This document shows positions 15,987 to 23,397 of a stretch of DNA of 64,000 nucleotides, piece after piece. The stretch's first letter is position 1; each line of letters starts with the position of its first letter. This stretch comes from Streptomyces sp. CB02980. GTDB taxonomy: Bacteria > Actinomycetota > Actinomycetes > Streptomycetales > Streptomycetaceae. Made by a program: the position numbers and the translations under genes. The stretch is from assembly GCF_014451325.2 (NCBI RefSeq), contig NZ_JACSCH020000008.1, positions 124,001 to 188,000 on the forward strand, written 5' to 3'. The notes below the pieces were generated by a model. The model had not been told where the DNA came from, ran no database searches, and saw nothing but the letters and a program-made list of their open reading frames with translations.

Positions 15987-17241
15987 TCGGGGCGAGCTCC
16001 GTCCCGGCACCACGGCGGCGCACCGCCACGAGGTCGGGACGCGCACCCGGCACCTCGCTCGCGGGCTCGGCGGCGGGCTCGGCCGAGGGGGCCGTCTGCG
16101 CGTGACCGCCGCACGGACCGCAGCCGCCACCGGCCTCGGCGTGCGAACCGCAGCCCGCGCCCTCCGCCGCGTCGTGCGAGCCGCAGCCCGCCGACGCCTG
16201 GGAACCGCAGCCGCCGCCCGCCGCGGCGAGCGCGTCCGCCCGGTGCTTCGGGAGCGTCGTCGTGCCCGCGCCCTCCACCTCGAAGCCCGCGTCCGCGATC
16301 ATGTCCAGGTCGGCCTGGCCGGCCTGGCCCTCGCTCGTCAGGTAGTCGCCGAGGAAGATCGAGTTCGCGATGTTCAGCGCGAGCGGCTGCATCGAGCGCA
16401 GGTGCACCTCACGGCCGCCCGCGATCCGCACCTCGACGTCGGGGCAGACGAACCGCACCATCGCCAGGATCCGCAGGCAGCGCTGCGGGGTGAGGTTCCA
16501 CTCCTTGGCGAGCGGCGTCCCCTCGAAGGGGATGAGGAAGTTGACCGGCACCGAGTCCGAGTCGAGCTCGCGCAGCGCGTACACGACGTCGACGAGGTCC
16601 TCGTCGGTCTCGCCCATGCCCGCGATCAGACCCGAGCAGGCCGACAGACCGGCGGCGTGCGCCTTCTGCACGGTGTCCACCCGGTCCGCGTACGTGTGGG
16701 TCTTGGTGATCCCGGCGTACGTCGCCTCGGACGTGTTCAGGTTGTGGTTGTACGCGTCGGCGCCGGCGTCCTTCAGCCGCTCCGCCTGGCCGTCCGAGAG
16801 CAGACCCAGACAGGCGCACACCTCGACGCCCTCGTTCTGCTCCTTGATGGCCTCGATGGTCCTGCCGACCCGCTCGACGTCCCGGTCCGTCGGACCGCGT
16901 CCGCTCGCGACCAGACAGACCCGCTTGGCCCCGCCCGCGACACCCGCGGCGGCGGCCTCGGAGGCCTCGTCCGGCTTCAGCCAGGTGTACTTGAGGATCT
17001 CGGCCTTGGAGCCGAGCCGCTGCGAGCAGTACGAGCAGTCCTCGGGGCACAGGCCCGACTTCAGGTTCACCAGGTAGTTGAGCTTCACCCGCCGCCCGAA
17101 CCACTGACGGCGCACTTTGCCGGCCGCCGCCACCACATCGAGCAGTTCGTCGTCGGAGGTCGCCAGGACGGCGAGCGCTTCTTCACGGGTCGGCAGCTCG
17201 CGCCGCAGCCCCTTCTCCACCAGCGTGTTCAGCAGGTCCAT
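15979..17241 (-). CDS. bioB: Biotin synthase with a Cys/Gly-rich C-terminal tail
   Basis: BioB is a radical-SAM enzyme that inserts sulphur into dethiobiotin. The cluster motif CPEDCSYCSQ (C-x3-C-x2-C) lies near residue 67. Further conserved stretches are KRVCLVASGRGP, VCACLG, YNHNLNTS and VRIAGGREVHLR with the Arg ligand of the 2Fe-2S cluster. The catalytic part is complete at about 335 residues, the usual length. It is followed by an extra tail of about 85 residues with repeated CGS/CGP units (GCGSQASAGCGSH, GCGSHAEAGGGCGPCGG), then an Ala/Glu/Pro stretch. The function of the tail is unknown. ATG 17241 has only a weak ribosome binding site. Confidence 0.96.
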   Translation of the reverse strand: MDLLNTLVEKGLRRELPTREEALAVLATSDDELLDVVAAAGKVRRQWFGRRVKLNYLVNLKSGLCPEDCSYCSQRLGSKAEILKYTWLKPDEASEAAAAGVAGGAKRVCLVASGRGPTDRDVERVGRTIEAIKEQNEGVEVCACLGLLSDGQAERLKDAGADAYNHNLNTSEATYAGITKTHTYADRVDTVQKAHAAGLSACSGLIAGMGETDEDLVDVVYALRELDSDSVPVNFLIPFEGTPLAKEWNLTPQRCLRILAMVRFVCPDVEVRIAGGREVHLRSMQPLALNIANSIFLGDYLTSEGQAGQADLDMIADAGFEVEGAGTTTLPKHRADALAAAGGGCGSQASAGCGSHDAAEGAGCGSHAEAGGGCGPCGGHAQTAPSAEPAAEPASEVPGARPDLVAVRRRGAGTELAPNA

Positions 17242-17312
17242 AAGGGCTGATCCTTGCCTACCGCCCACCCCCGGGCCAAGGAGGATCCGAACAAACGCCC
17301 CGGATAGAGGTG

Positions 17313-17329
17313 TGTGGATGACCACATCC
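17313..17329. promoter_or_regulatory. Overlapping dyads between bioB and bioF
   Basis: The 143-base divergent gap holds TGTGG-ATGA-CCACA (17313-17326) overlapping GGATG-ACCA-CATCC (17316-17329). Such symmetry midway between divergent biotin genes fits a shared repressor site. It does not obviously match the BioQ or BirA operators I know, so the assignment rests on symmetry and position. Confidence 0.35.
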
Positions 17330-17384
17330 CGACCTCGGCATCCTCCGGTTAGGGTCTGTGCGCTGCCTACAAAAGGATCGCCGA

Positions 17385-18566
17385 ATGCCACAGGCCGACG
17401 ACGCACGGGCCGCGGGCCCCCGCCGTACCGCGTTCGACTGGACCGACGCCGAGGCGCGCCGCCGGGCGGACGCCGGTCTCGTCCGTACGCTGCGGCCACG
17501 GGCCGCCGAGTCGGACCTGCTCGACCTGGCGGGCAACGACTACCTGGGCCTCACCCGCCGCCCGGAGGTCACCGAGGCGGCGGCCGAGGCGGCGAGGCGC
17601 TGGGGCGCCGGCTCCACCGGCTCGCGGCTCGTCACCGGCACCACCCGGCTGCACACCCGGCTCGAGCGTGAGCTCGCCGAGTTCTGCGGATTCGAGGCGG
17701 CCCTCGTCTTCTCCTCCGGCTACACCGCCAACCTGGCCGCGCTCACCGCGCTCGGCGGCCGCGACTCCCTGATCGTCTCCGACGCCTCCAACCACGCCTC
17801 GATCGTGGACGGCTGCCGCCTGGCCCGCGCCGAGACGGCCGTCGTGCCGCACACCGAACCCGAGGCCGTACGCAAGACCCTCGGCGCGCACCCCGGGCGG
17901 CGGGCCCTGGTCGTCAGCGACTCCGTCTTCTCCGTCGACGGCGACAAGGCCCCGCTGCCGGAGCTCGCGGAAGCCTGCCGCGCGCACGGCGCCGGACTTG
18001 TGGTGGACGACGCCCATGGCTTCGGCGTCCTCGGCGAAGGCGGTCGGGGCGCCCTCCACGAGGCCGGACTCGCGGGCGACGAGGACGTCGTCGCCACCCT
18101 GACCCTCTCCAAGTCCCTCGGCAGCCAGGGCGGTGCCGTGCTCGGCCCGGCCCGGGTGATCGAGCACCTGGTGAACGCGGCCCGCACCTTCATCTTCGAC
18201 ACCGGTCTCGCCCCGGCCGCCGCGGGCGGCGCCCTCGCGAGCCTGCGTCTGATCCGGGCCGAACCGGGCCTCGCCGGGCGGGCCCGTACCGTCGCGACCA
18301 CGCTGTACCGGCTGCTCACCGAGGCCGGTCTCACGGCGGCCCGGCCCGACGCGGCCGTCGTCTCGGTGCGCGCACCCTCGCCGGAGGCGGCCCTGGGCTG
18401 GGCGGCGGACTGCCGCGAACAGGGTCTGGCGGTCGGCTGCTTCCGGCCCCCGTCCGTCCCCGACGGCATCTCGCGGCTGCGGCTCACGGCCCGCGCCGAT
18501 CTGTCCGACGCGCAGATCGAGCACGCGGTAGGGACGATCCTGCGCACCGCGCCCGAAGCAGGGTAG
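17385..18566 (+). CDS. bioF: 8-amino-7-oxononanoate synthase
   Basis: BioF condenses pimeloyl thioester with alanine to KAPA, the first step specific to the biotin rings. The 393-residue PLP enzyme has DLLDLAGNDYLGLTRRPEV, GSTGSRLVTGTTRLH, LVVDDAHGFGVLGE and the Schiff-base lysine in TLSKSLGSQGG, as expected for alpha-oxoamine synthases. ATG 17385 has AGGA 7 bases upstream. It is transcribed away from bioB-bioA-bioD, so all four known ring-assembly enzymes are present here. No bioC, bioH or bioW gene for pimeloyl supply is visible. Confidence 0.94.
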   Translation: MPQADDARAAGPRRTAFDWTDAEARRRADAGLVRTLRPRAAESDLLDLAGNDYLGLTRRPEVTEAAAEAARRWGAGSTGSRLVTGTTRLHTRLERELAEFCGFEAALVFSSGYTANLAALTALGGRDSLIVSDASNHASIVDGCRLARAETAVVPHTEPEAVRKTLGAHPGRRALVVSDSVFSVDGDKAPLPELAEACRAHGAGLVVDDAHGFGVLGEGGRGALHEAGLAGDEDVVATLTLSKSLGSQGGAVLGPARVIEHLVNAARTFIFDTGLAPAAAGGALASLRLIRAEPGLAGRARTVATTLYRLLTEAGLTAARPDAAVVSVRAPSPEAALGWAADCREQGLAVGCFRPPSVPDGISRLRLTARADLSDAQIEHAVGTILRTAPEAG

Positions 18567-18722
18567 GACCAAGAGCGTTCCCGGGCAGCAGAGTTCACCG
18601 CTTCGGGCGACAGATGGGGACATATCTTGGTGGAACGCCGCACGGCGCGGCACGATCGGTGGCACTCTGACGCGAAGCGCAATCCGGGGCGGTGGCCCCG
18701 GTGGGAAAGGGACAGCGTCGCC

Positions 18723-19160
18723 ATGGCAGATCACCAGGAAGCATCCGTCACGCTGCCGAGCGAACCCGCCTCGGTCCCCACGGCCCGGCGCTACGTCGCG
18801 GACGTACTCATGGGCTGGGGCCTGCACGATGCCGCGGAGATCGCGGACTCGATCCGGCTGATCGTCTCCGAACTGGCCACCAACGCCGTCCTGCACACCC
18901 TCGGCCAGTCGCCCACCTTCACGGTCGACGTCCGCCTGGAGCGCGAGGAGCGGCTCCACATCGGCGTCACCGACAGCCATCCGCGCCGGCCGCGCCGCCT
19001 CCCGGCGGCGGTCCAGCAGGACAACGGCCGCGGCATGGTCATCATCCGCGTCCTCGCCGCCGAAGCCGGCGGCCGTCTGTCGGTCACGCCGACCGAGGAC
19101 GGCGGTAAGACGGTCTGGATCACTCTTCCGTGGACCGTGGCCCCCGTGGCCAGCTGTTAG
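18723..19160 (+). CDS. ATP-binding protein of the anti-sigma-factor kinase type
   Basis: The 145-residue protein is a single HATPase_c (GHKL) domain of the RsbW/SpoIIAB type, abundant in streptomycetes. The N box reads LIVSELATNAVLHT, the G1 box IGVTDSHPRRP has the Asp, and the G2 box is NGRGMVIIRVLA; the C-terminal strand is GGKTVWITLPW. Such proteins phosphorylate anti-anti-sigma factors or bind sigma factors, but no such partner gene is next to it. The start at ATG 18723 follows AAGGGA; an upstream in-frame start at 18627 would add 32 residues without similarity. Confidence 0.87.
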   Translation: MADHQEASVTLPSEPASVPTARRYVADVLMGWGLHDAAEIADSIRLIVSELATNAVLHTLGQSPTFTVDVRLEREERLHIGVTDSHPRRPRRLPAAVQQDNGRGMVIIRVLAAEAGGRLSVTPTEDGGKTVWITLPWTVAPVASC

Positions 19161-19230
19161 GTCCTTCTGTCGGTCAGAGGTACGGCGGCGCCACCGCACC
19201 CCTCACGGACGAACCGCTACCGCCGCCTGA

Positions 19231-19707
19231 TCAGCGGACGCGGCCGTAGTAGACCTTCGACGACCAGATCCTGTCGAGCTTCACCCATGAACCCGTCTTG
19301 GGCGAGTGCCAGATCTTGCCGCTGCCGGCGTAGATGCCCACGTGGTAGACCCTCCCGCCGGAGTGGAAGAAGACCAGGTCCCCCTTCTGCCTGGTGGAGG
19401 CGGAGATGTGCCGGGTCTTGTTGTACTGCTGCTGCGCGGTGCGGGGCAGCGACTTGCCCGCCTTCTTGTACGCGTAGAGCGTCAGACCGGAGCAGTCGAA
19501 CCTCGAGGGTCCGGTGCTCCCGTACCGGTACGGGGCTCCCTTCTTGGACGCGGCGACGCTCAGTGCCTTGTTCGCGTGCGTGGTGGCTGCCTGGGCCTCC
19601 GTTGCCGCACCGGGTGCGAACAGCGTGCCGCCGACGGCGGCGAGGGTGAGAGCCGAGACGGCTCCGGCCCGGGACAGCAGGGACGGGACGTGCATCTGCG
19701 CAGTCAT
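19231..19707 (-). CDS. Secreted NlpC/P60 cell-wall hydrolase
   Basis: The 158-residue exported endopeptidase probably cuts peptide stems of peptidoglycan. A signal peptide (SLLSRAGAVSALTLAAVGGTL, ending near EAQAA) precedes one NlpC/P60 domain. The catalytic Cys is in FDCSGLTLYAYKKAG, the catalytic His in GRVYHVGIYAG, and the third polar residue is probably the His in KIWHSPKTG. ATG 19707 has GAAGGG 7 bases upstream. The domain is close to the minimum size, with no separate wall-binding region. Its mRNA leader contains a c-di-AMP riboswitch, the standard control of such hydrolases in streptomycetes. Confidence 0.93.
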   Translation of the reverse strand: MTAQMHVPSLLSRAGAVSALTLAAVGGTLFAPGAATEAQAATTHANKALSVAASKKGAPYRYGSTGPSRFDCSGLTLYAYKKAGKSLPRTAQQQYNKTRHISASTRQKGDLVFFHSGGRVYHVGIYAGSGKIWHSPKTGSWVKLDRIWSSKVYYGRVR

Positions 19708-19835
19708 GCGCAACCCTTCGTCAGCCGCCTGCGAAGGATGACCTGTCGGGTTCGGGCTGGCGAAGATGCCCGGCCGCTGACGCGGCTTCACCCCAAGGGA
19801 CGGCCTCGCTGCCGGAACAGCGCGTACGCCCCGTA
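19708..19835 (-). ncRNA. ydaO: c-di-AMP riboswitch (ydaO/yuaA type)
   Basis: On the minus strand, directly before the NlpC/P60 gene, the conserved parts of this riboswitch follow in order: CTGTTCCGGCAGCGA near 19820, TTGGGGTGAAGCCGC near 19790, GGCCGGGCATCTTC near 19770, then GCCCGAACCCGACAGGTCA and CGCAGGCGGCTGACGAAGGG, with the last bases next to the ribosome binding site. The match was made by recognising the motifs; no covariance search was run. High c-di-AMP would switch expression off, linking cell-wall hydrolysis to the nucleotide and thereby to osmotic state and germination. The 5' boundary is approximate. Confidence 0.88.
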
Positions 19836-20231
19836 AAAATCGGGTCCTCCACTCCTGCCGATCCAATCCTGTCGACCAGACGTCCGGGACAGCGGCAGGA
19901 CTCGGCGTCCGCCCGGACCGCCCCGCCGCGGTGGCGGGGGCTTGTCGTCGACAGGGATCTTGACCCACACACAGGTCGAAATCCGAGCTGAAACGGCGAT
20001 ATGTGAGGCTCCTCACGACTGATCCATACGGGTGGACAGGGAGCCTTTGTGATCTTCGGAGGTTTGGCCTACGAGCCCCGCACCAGCGGTGGAACGTCCC
20101 ATTCCGCTAGATGTGTACACCTGTTGCGCAACTCGCCCGGCACATATGTCGACTCGTCGACTACGCCGAACGGGGGAGTGATTCTGCGGTGCGTGTCGGC
20201 CGTCCGGACCTCGACACGACACGCGGATATG
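19836..20231. other. Gene-free gap rich in palindromes
   Basis: No gene is apparent in these 400 bases. The left part must hold the promoter of the riboswitch transcript. The right part holds several short perfect palindromes: GTGTACAC (20113-20120), GTTGCGCAAC (20123-20132), and GTCGAC at 20148 and 20156. A 15-base near-repeat beginning ATATGTC occurs at 20144 and 20227. A regulatory region or a small RNA is possible; neither can be shown. Confidence 0.4.
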
Positions 20232-20537
20232 TCAACTCGCCCGAGTGCGCGGGACGGTGACGCGGTCGGCCCGGCGCTCGCCGTCCAACACCCTGAGCGC
20301 ACGCGCCAAAGTGTCCGCGTGCACCTCGCTCTCGCCCCGCATATGCATGAGCGTCAGGGCCTGGAGAAGTGCCTCCGTCCGCCCCACCAGGGCTTGTGCC
20401 GCGCGCAGTGCGCCATAGGTATGCATGCCCCTGGATGGATTGATCTTCCCGAGGAGGTCGACCACTTCGAGGTAGGCGTCGACGAGTTCACTCTCGGCGC
20501 GGGTCAGTGCGGGCAGCGGCGGCAGCTCGGGAACCAT
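20232..20537 (-). CDS. Hypothetical small protein downstream of clpP variant
   Basis: A 101-residue, mostly helical, soluble protein without signal peptide. It has a Leu/Ala/Glu-rich central part (ESELVDAYLEVVDLLGKI; LRAAQALVGRTEALLQAL) that looks like an antiparallel helical hairpin. I do not recognise a family. ATG 20537 lies 7 bases after the stop codon of the clpP-like gene and is read the same way, so the two form an operon. The position suggests a partner or regulator of the variant ClpP, which is inference only. Confidence 0.7.
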   Translation of the reverse strand: MVPELPPLPALTRAESELVDAYLEVVDLLGKINPSRGMHTYGALRAAQALVGRTEALLQALTLMHMRGESEVHADTLARALRVLDGERRADRVTVPRTRAS

Positions 20538-20544
20538 GGCCGGC

Positions 20545-21168
20545 TCACCCCGCCGTGCCGCCGGCGCCCGCGCGCCGGTTCGTGATCACGTGGTCCACCA
20601 GGCCGTACGCGACCGCCGCCGGCGCGTCCAGGACCGTGAGGCGGTCGAGGTCGGCGTCGACGCGCTCCCGGTCCCGTCCCGTGTGCTCGGTGAGCATCCC
20701 CGCCATCAGCGCGCGGAGGCGGAGCAGTTCACGGGCGTGGATGTCGAGGTCGCTCGGCTGGCCCTGGAGCGGCTCGTCCATGGCGGGCTGCCGGAGGGTG
20801 ATCCGGGCGCCCGGCAGCATCATGCGCTTGCCCGGGGTGCCGGCGGAGAGCAGCACGGCGGCGGTGGAGACGGCCTGGCCCAGGCAGGTGGTCTCCACGT
20901 CGCAGTGGAGCGAGCGCATCGTGTCGTAGATCGCGGTCATGGCGCTGATCGAGCCGCCGGGGGAGTTGATGTAGAGCGAGACGTCCTGTTCGGGGCCCGC
21001 GTGGTCCAGGTACAGGAACTGGGCGATGACGTCGTTGGCCGAGGTCTCGTCGATCGGCGTCCCGAGGAAGACGATCCGGTTCGAGAGGAGCTTCGAGTAG
21101 GGGTCGAGGGTCCGGGTTCCGTAGCTGGTGCGCTCCGTGAACTCGGGCAGGACGTAGCGAGCATCCAT
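20545..21168 (-). CDS. ClpP-family protein lacking the catalytic histidine
   Basis: The 207-residue protein is clearly a ClpP subunit: LLSNRIVFLGTPIDETSAND, YINSPGGSISAMTAIYDTM with the oxyanion glycines, and GQAVSTAAVLLSAGTPGKR with the nucleophilic Ser. At the place of the active-site His (normally in an M-I-H-Q-P context) it reads TLRQP; the codon is CGG, so His is replaced by Arg. The acidic residue in VDADLDRLT is kept. This suggests an inactive or specialised subunit of a mixed ClpP ring. ATG 21168 has GGAGG 8 bases or so upstream. It is divergent from an antitoxin gene with 58 bases between starts. Confidence 0.9.
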   Translation of the reverse strand: MDARYVLPEFTERTSYGTRTLDPYSKLLSNRIVFLGTPIDETSANDVIAQFLYLDHAGPEQDVSLYINSPGGSISAMTAIYDTMRSLHCDVETTCLGQAVSTAAVLLSAGTPGKRMMLPGARITLRQPAMDEPLQGQPSDLDIHARELLRLRALMAGMLTEHTGRDRERVDADLDRLTVLDAPAAVAYGLVDHVITNRRAGAGGTAG

Positions 21169-21193
21169 GGCGGGTACCTCCATCTGTAAAAAA

Positions 21194-21208
21194 TGTACAG
21201 GACGTACA
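21194..21208. promoter_or_regulatory. TGTAC-N5-GTACA operator between clpP variant and antitoxin
   Basis: A perfect inverted repeat, TGTAC (21194-21198) AGGAC GTACA (21204-21208), lies 19 bases before the antitoxin start and 25 bases before the clpP-variant start. TGTACA hexamers are the known core of YefM/Phd operators. The dyad lies next to -10-like boxes for both genes (TAAGAT at 21214-21219 on the plus strand), so it could control both. Confidence 0.65.
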
Positions 21209-21226
21209 GCCCGTAAGATGGGGAGC

Positions 21227-21505
21227 ATGACCTACGAGATCCCGGTGACGCAAGCGCGAGCCGAGCTCGCCGACCTGATCAACCGCGTCGTGTACGGCGG
21301 CGAGCGCGTCGTCGTCACCCGCCACGGGAAGCCGCTGGTCGCCCTGGTCTCCGCCGCTGACCTGGAGGAACTCGAGGCGGCCGAGAAGCCCGCCGACGAG
21401 CAGGTGATCAGCTCGGTCTCCGGCCTCCACTCCCTCGACTCCGCTACCGGCGAACAGCGCCGCTTCGGCATCGCCGCCCACCACCGCGAGCCCGGCGTCT
21501 CCTAG
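21227..21505 (+). CDS. Phd/YefM-family antitoxin without an adjacent toxin
   Basis: The 92-residue protein starts MTYEIPVTQARAELADLINRVVYGG and continues RVVVTRHGKPLVALVSAADLEELE, the classic Phd/YefM DNA-binding fold. The C-terminal part, which normally binds the toxin, is longer and different (VSGLHSLDSATGEQRRF). No RelE-, YoeB- or Doc-like gene follows; the next feature is a terminator and a gene on the other strand. It may act as a stand-alone repressor. A TAAGAT box 7 bases before ATG suggests a nearly leaderless mRNA. Confidence 0.9.
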   Translation: MTYEIPVTQARAELADLINRVVYGGERVVVTRHGKPLVALVSAADLEELEAAEKPADEQVISSVSGLHSLDSATGEQRRFGIAAHHREPGVS

Positions 21506-21565
21506 GGCCTGTCCGGCGGACCCGCCCGGCCGCCCCCCGCTCCCCGTCTCCACCGGCACGCACGG

Positions 21566-21614
21566 AAAAGCCGCGTGCCCCCGTCCGCTACAGCGGGGGC
21601 ACGCGGCCGTCTTT
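21566..21614. terminator. Bidirectional terminator
   Basis: A perfect 14-bp stem (21570-21583 with 21594-21607) has a 10-base loop. It is followed by CTTTT on the plus strand and, read from the other side, by CTTTT on the minus strand. It separates the convergent antitoxin and ABC-2-like genes. Confidence 0.9.
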
Positions 21615-21641
21615 TCGCGCGTACGGGCTCGGTGGTCCGGA

Positions 21642-22649
21642 TCAGCCCGCGCGCGCCGGAATCGGCGCCGCCGCCACGGGCGCTGACTCCACGGGGTCGG
21701 TGCGCCTCCGGGCCCCGATCGCGGTCGCCGTGAGACCCGCCGCCGCCCAGAGGGTGAGGACGAGGAGCGGTCCACCCGCCGCCGCGCCCTCGAAGGAGGA
21801 GACGGACCGGAGGGCCGAGCCCGCGGCGCCCGGCGGCAGCCACTGGCCGAGGGTGCCCACGGCGGTCGGCAGGAGTTCCGGTGCGCTCGACACGCCTGAG
21901 AACGGGTTGCCGAGCAGGATCATCAGCAGCGCCCCGAGCCCGAGGCCCGGCTTTCCGACGAGGGCCGCGAGCCCGGCGAACGTCGAGCCGATCGCCAGGA
22001 CGGTGAGGCTCAGGATCCCGGCCTCGGCCCACCAGTTCCCGCCCAGCGCGCCGAGCCAGCTGTGGGCGAGGGCCGCGCCGACGGCGCCCGCGAGCGCCGC
22101 GGCGCCGGCGAGGGCGGCCACCGCGCGCCCGCCGCGCAGGCCGAGGAGGGTCGTGACGACGCCTGCCGCCGCTCCGGCCAGGGCGAGCGGCAGCAGACTG
22201 GAGGCGAGTACGGCCCCGCGCGGGTCGCCCGCCGGGGCGGCGACCACATCCGTGACCGGGATCCTCGTGCCCTCCGGGGCCTGTGCGGTCACGGCCTCCC
22301 GCAGCAGTCCGGCCACCACGGGGCTCGCCGCCGAGGCGGTCAGGAGTTGCGTACCGCCGGGGGTCACGACCACCGCTCCGTATACATGGCGGTCCTCTAT
22401 CGCGGCGCGGGCCGCTGCCTCGTCCGCGTAGCGGTGGACCTCGAAGGCCCCCTCGTGCCGGGCGAGGTCCTGTTCCAGGGCGGTGACCACCGTGGCGGGA
22501 CCCGCGACGCCGATCGGCAGGTCGCGGGGTGCCGTCCGGGCCGCGGGCCACGCGAAGGCCCAGAGGGTCAGGGCGACGACGACGGGGATCAGCACCATCA
22601 CCGCGATGGTCCTGCGCCCTGCGCCGACGGCGGTGGCGTTGGCGGACAT
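21642..22649 (-). CDS. ABC-2-like / YhgE-type membrane protein
   Basis: The 335-residue integral membrane protein has one N-terminal helix (TIAVMVLIPVVVALTLWAF), an extracytoplasmic domain of about 120 residues (DLPIGVAGPATVVTALEQDL ... YGAVVVTPGGTQLLTASAAS) and about five C-terminal helices. This one-plus-five arrangement is that of ABC-2 type permeases and of YhgE/Pip-like proteins. No ATPase is encoded next to it. Its start is 105 bases from a divergent TetR gene, which probably represses it. An efflux or envelope role is likely; the substrate is unknown. Confidence 0.82.
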   Translation of the reverse strand: MSANATAVGAGRRTIAVMVLIPVVVALTLWAFAWPAARTAPRDLPIGVAGPATVVTALEQDLARHEGAFEVHRYADEAAARAAIEDRHVYGAVVVTPGGTQLLTASAASPVVAGLLREAVTAQAPEGTRIPVTDVVAAPAGDPRGAVLASSLLPLALAGAAAGVVTTLLGLRGGRAVAALAGAAALAGAVGAALAHSWLGALGGNWWAEAGILSLTVLAIGSTFAGLAALVGKPGLGLGALLMILLGNPFSGVSSAPELLPTAVGTLGQWLPPGAAGSALRSVSSFEGAAAGGPLLVLTLWAAAGLTATAIGARRRTDPVESAPVAAAPIPARAG

Positions 22650-22719
22650 GGCGTCCTCGATTCAAAGAGAAGGATCGTTCGTTTTTATATGTCCCTCACT
22701 GTCCTGCGGGCTTCGGAAG

Positions 22720-22748
22720 TTGTCAAGAATGAATATTCGTTTTAAGTT
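22720..22748 (+). promoter_or_regulatory. Promoter with internal palindrome upstream of TetR gene
   Basis: TTGTCA (22720-22725), a 17-base spacer and TAAGTT (22743-22748) precede ATG 22755 by 6 bases, so the mRNA is probably leaderless. The spacer contains the palindrome GAATATTC (22731-22738), extended imperfectly on both sides. A related half-site, CGTTCGTTTTTATAT, lies near 22677-22690 towards the membrane protein gene. Confidence 0.55.
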
Positions 22749-22754
22749 CGGGAC

Positions 22755-23381
22755 ATGGCTCGTGTCTCCCAGGAACACCTCGACGCCCGGCGGCGCCAGA
22801 TCCTCGACGGCGCGGCGCGCTGCTTCGCCCGCAACGGCTTCCACGCCACCTCGATGCAGGACGTGCTCAGCGAGGTCGGCCTGTCGGCCGGCGCGGTCTA
22901 CCGCTACTTCCGCGGCAAGGACGAGATCATCGCGGCCATCGCGACCGAGGCCTTCGCCGGGATCAGGGGCGCCTTCGAGGAGGCGTCCAGGACCACGCCG
23001 CCGCCCACCCCCGACGTACTGATCGGCGCGGTGCTCCGGCTCTTCCTCGAGGAGCGGATCGAGGGTGCCGACCGGCAGGCCTTCGCACGCCTGATCATCC
23101 AGGTCTGGACGGAGACCCTCCGCAACGAGCAGCTCGCGCGGACCCTCTCGGAGGGCTACAACGGCATGCGCGTCGTCTGGGCGGACCTGGTCACCCTCTA
23201 CAAGGAGAGCGGCATCCTGTCCGCCGACGTCCCCGCCGACCATGTGGCCCGCACGCTGATCGCCGTCGTCCAGGGCTTCATCGCCCAGCAGGCCCTTTTC
23301 GGCGACGTCGCCGTCGACGTCCTGGAGGACGGGCTCCGCGGCCTGATGTCCATGTCGGTCGATCCGGTCCGACGATCATGA
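22755..23381 (+). CDS. TetR-family transcriptional repressor
   Basis: The 208-residue protein has the TetR helix-turn-helix in residues 10-60 or so: RRRQILDGAARCFARNGFHA, then MQDVLSEVGLSAGAVYRYF. The ligand domain follows with a TetR_C-type pattern (ARLIIQVWTETLRNEQLARTL). Divergence from the ABC-2-like gene and a palindrome in the shared region fit local repression of an efflux function. No ribosome binding site precedes ATG 22755, in line with a leaderless mRNA. Confidence 0.92.
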   Translation: MARVSQEHLDARRRQILDGAARCFARNGFHATSMQDVLSEVGLSAGAVYRYFRGKDEIIAAIATEAFAGIRGAFEEASRTTPPPTPDVLIGAVLRLFLEERIEGADRQAFARLIIQVWTETLRNEQLARTLSEGYNGMRVVWADLVTLYKESGILSADVPADHVARTLIAVVQGFIAQQALFGDVAVDVLEDGLRGLMSMSVDPVRRS

Positions 23382-23397
23382 AAGAGCAAAGGCGCAG

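Noticed and set aside
19708..20016. N-terminal extension of the NlpC/P60 protein to 20016
   Set aside because: The extension would translate the c-di-AMP riboswitch and put 103 residues before the signal peptide. ATG 19707 has its own ribosome binding site.
21227..21640. A toxin gene downstream of the antitoxin
   Set aside because: After the stop codon only about 60 bases precede a strong bidirectional terminator. No RelE, Doc or PIN-type frame is present on either strand.
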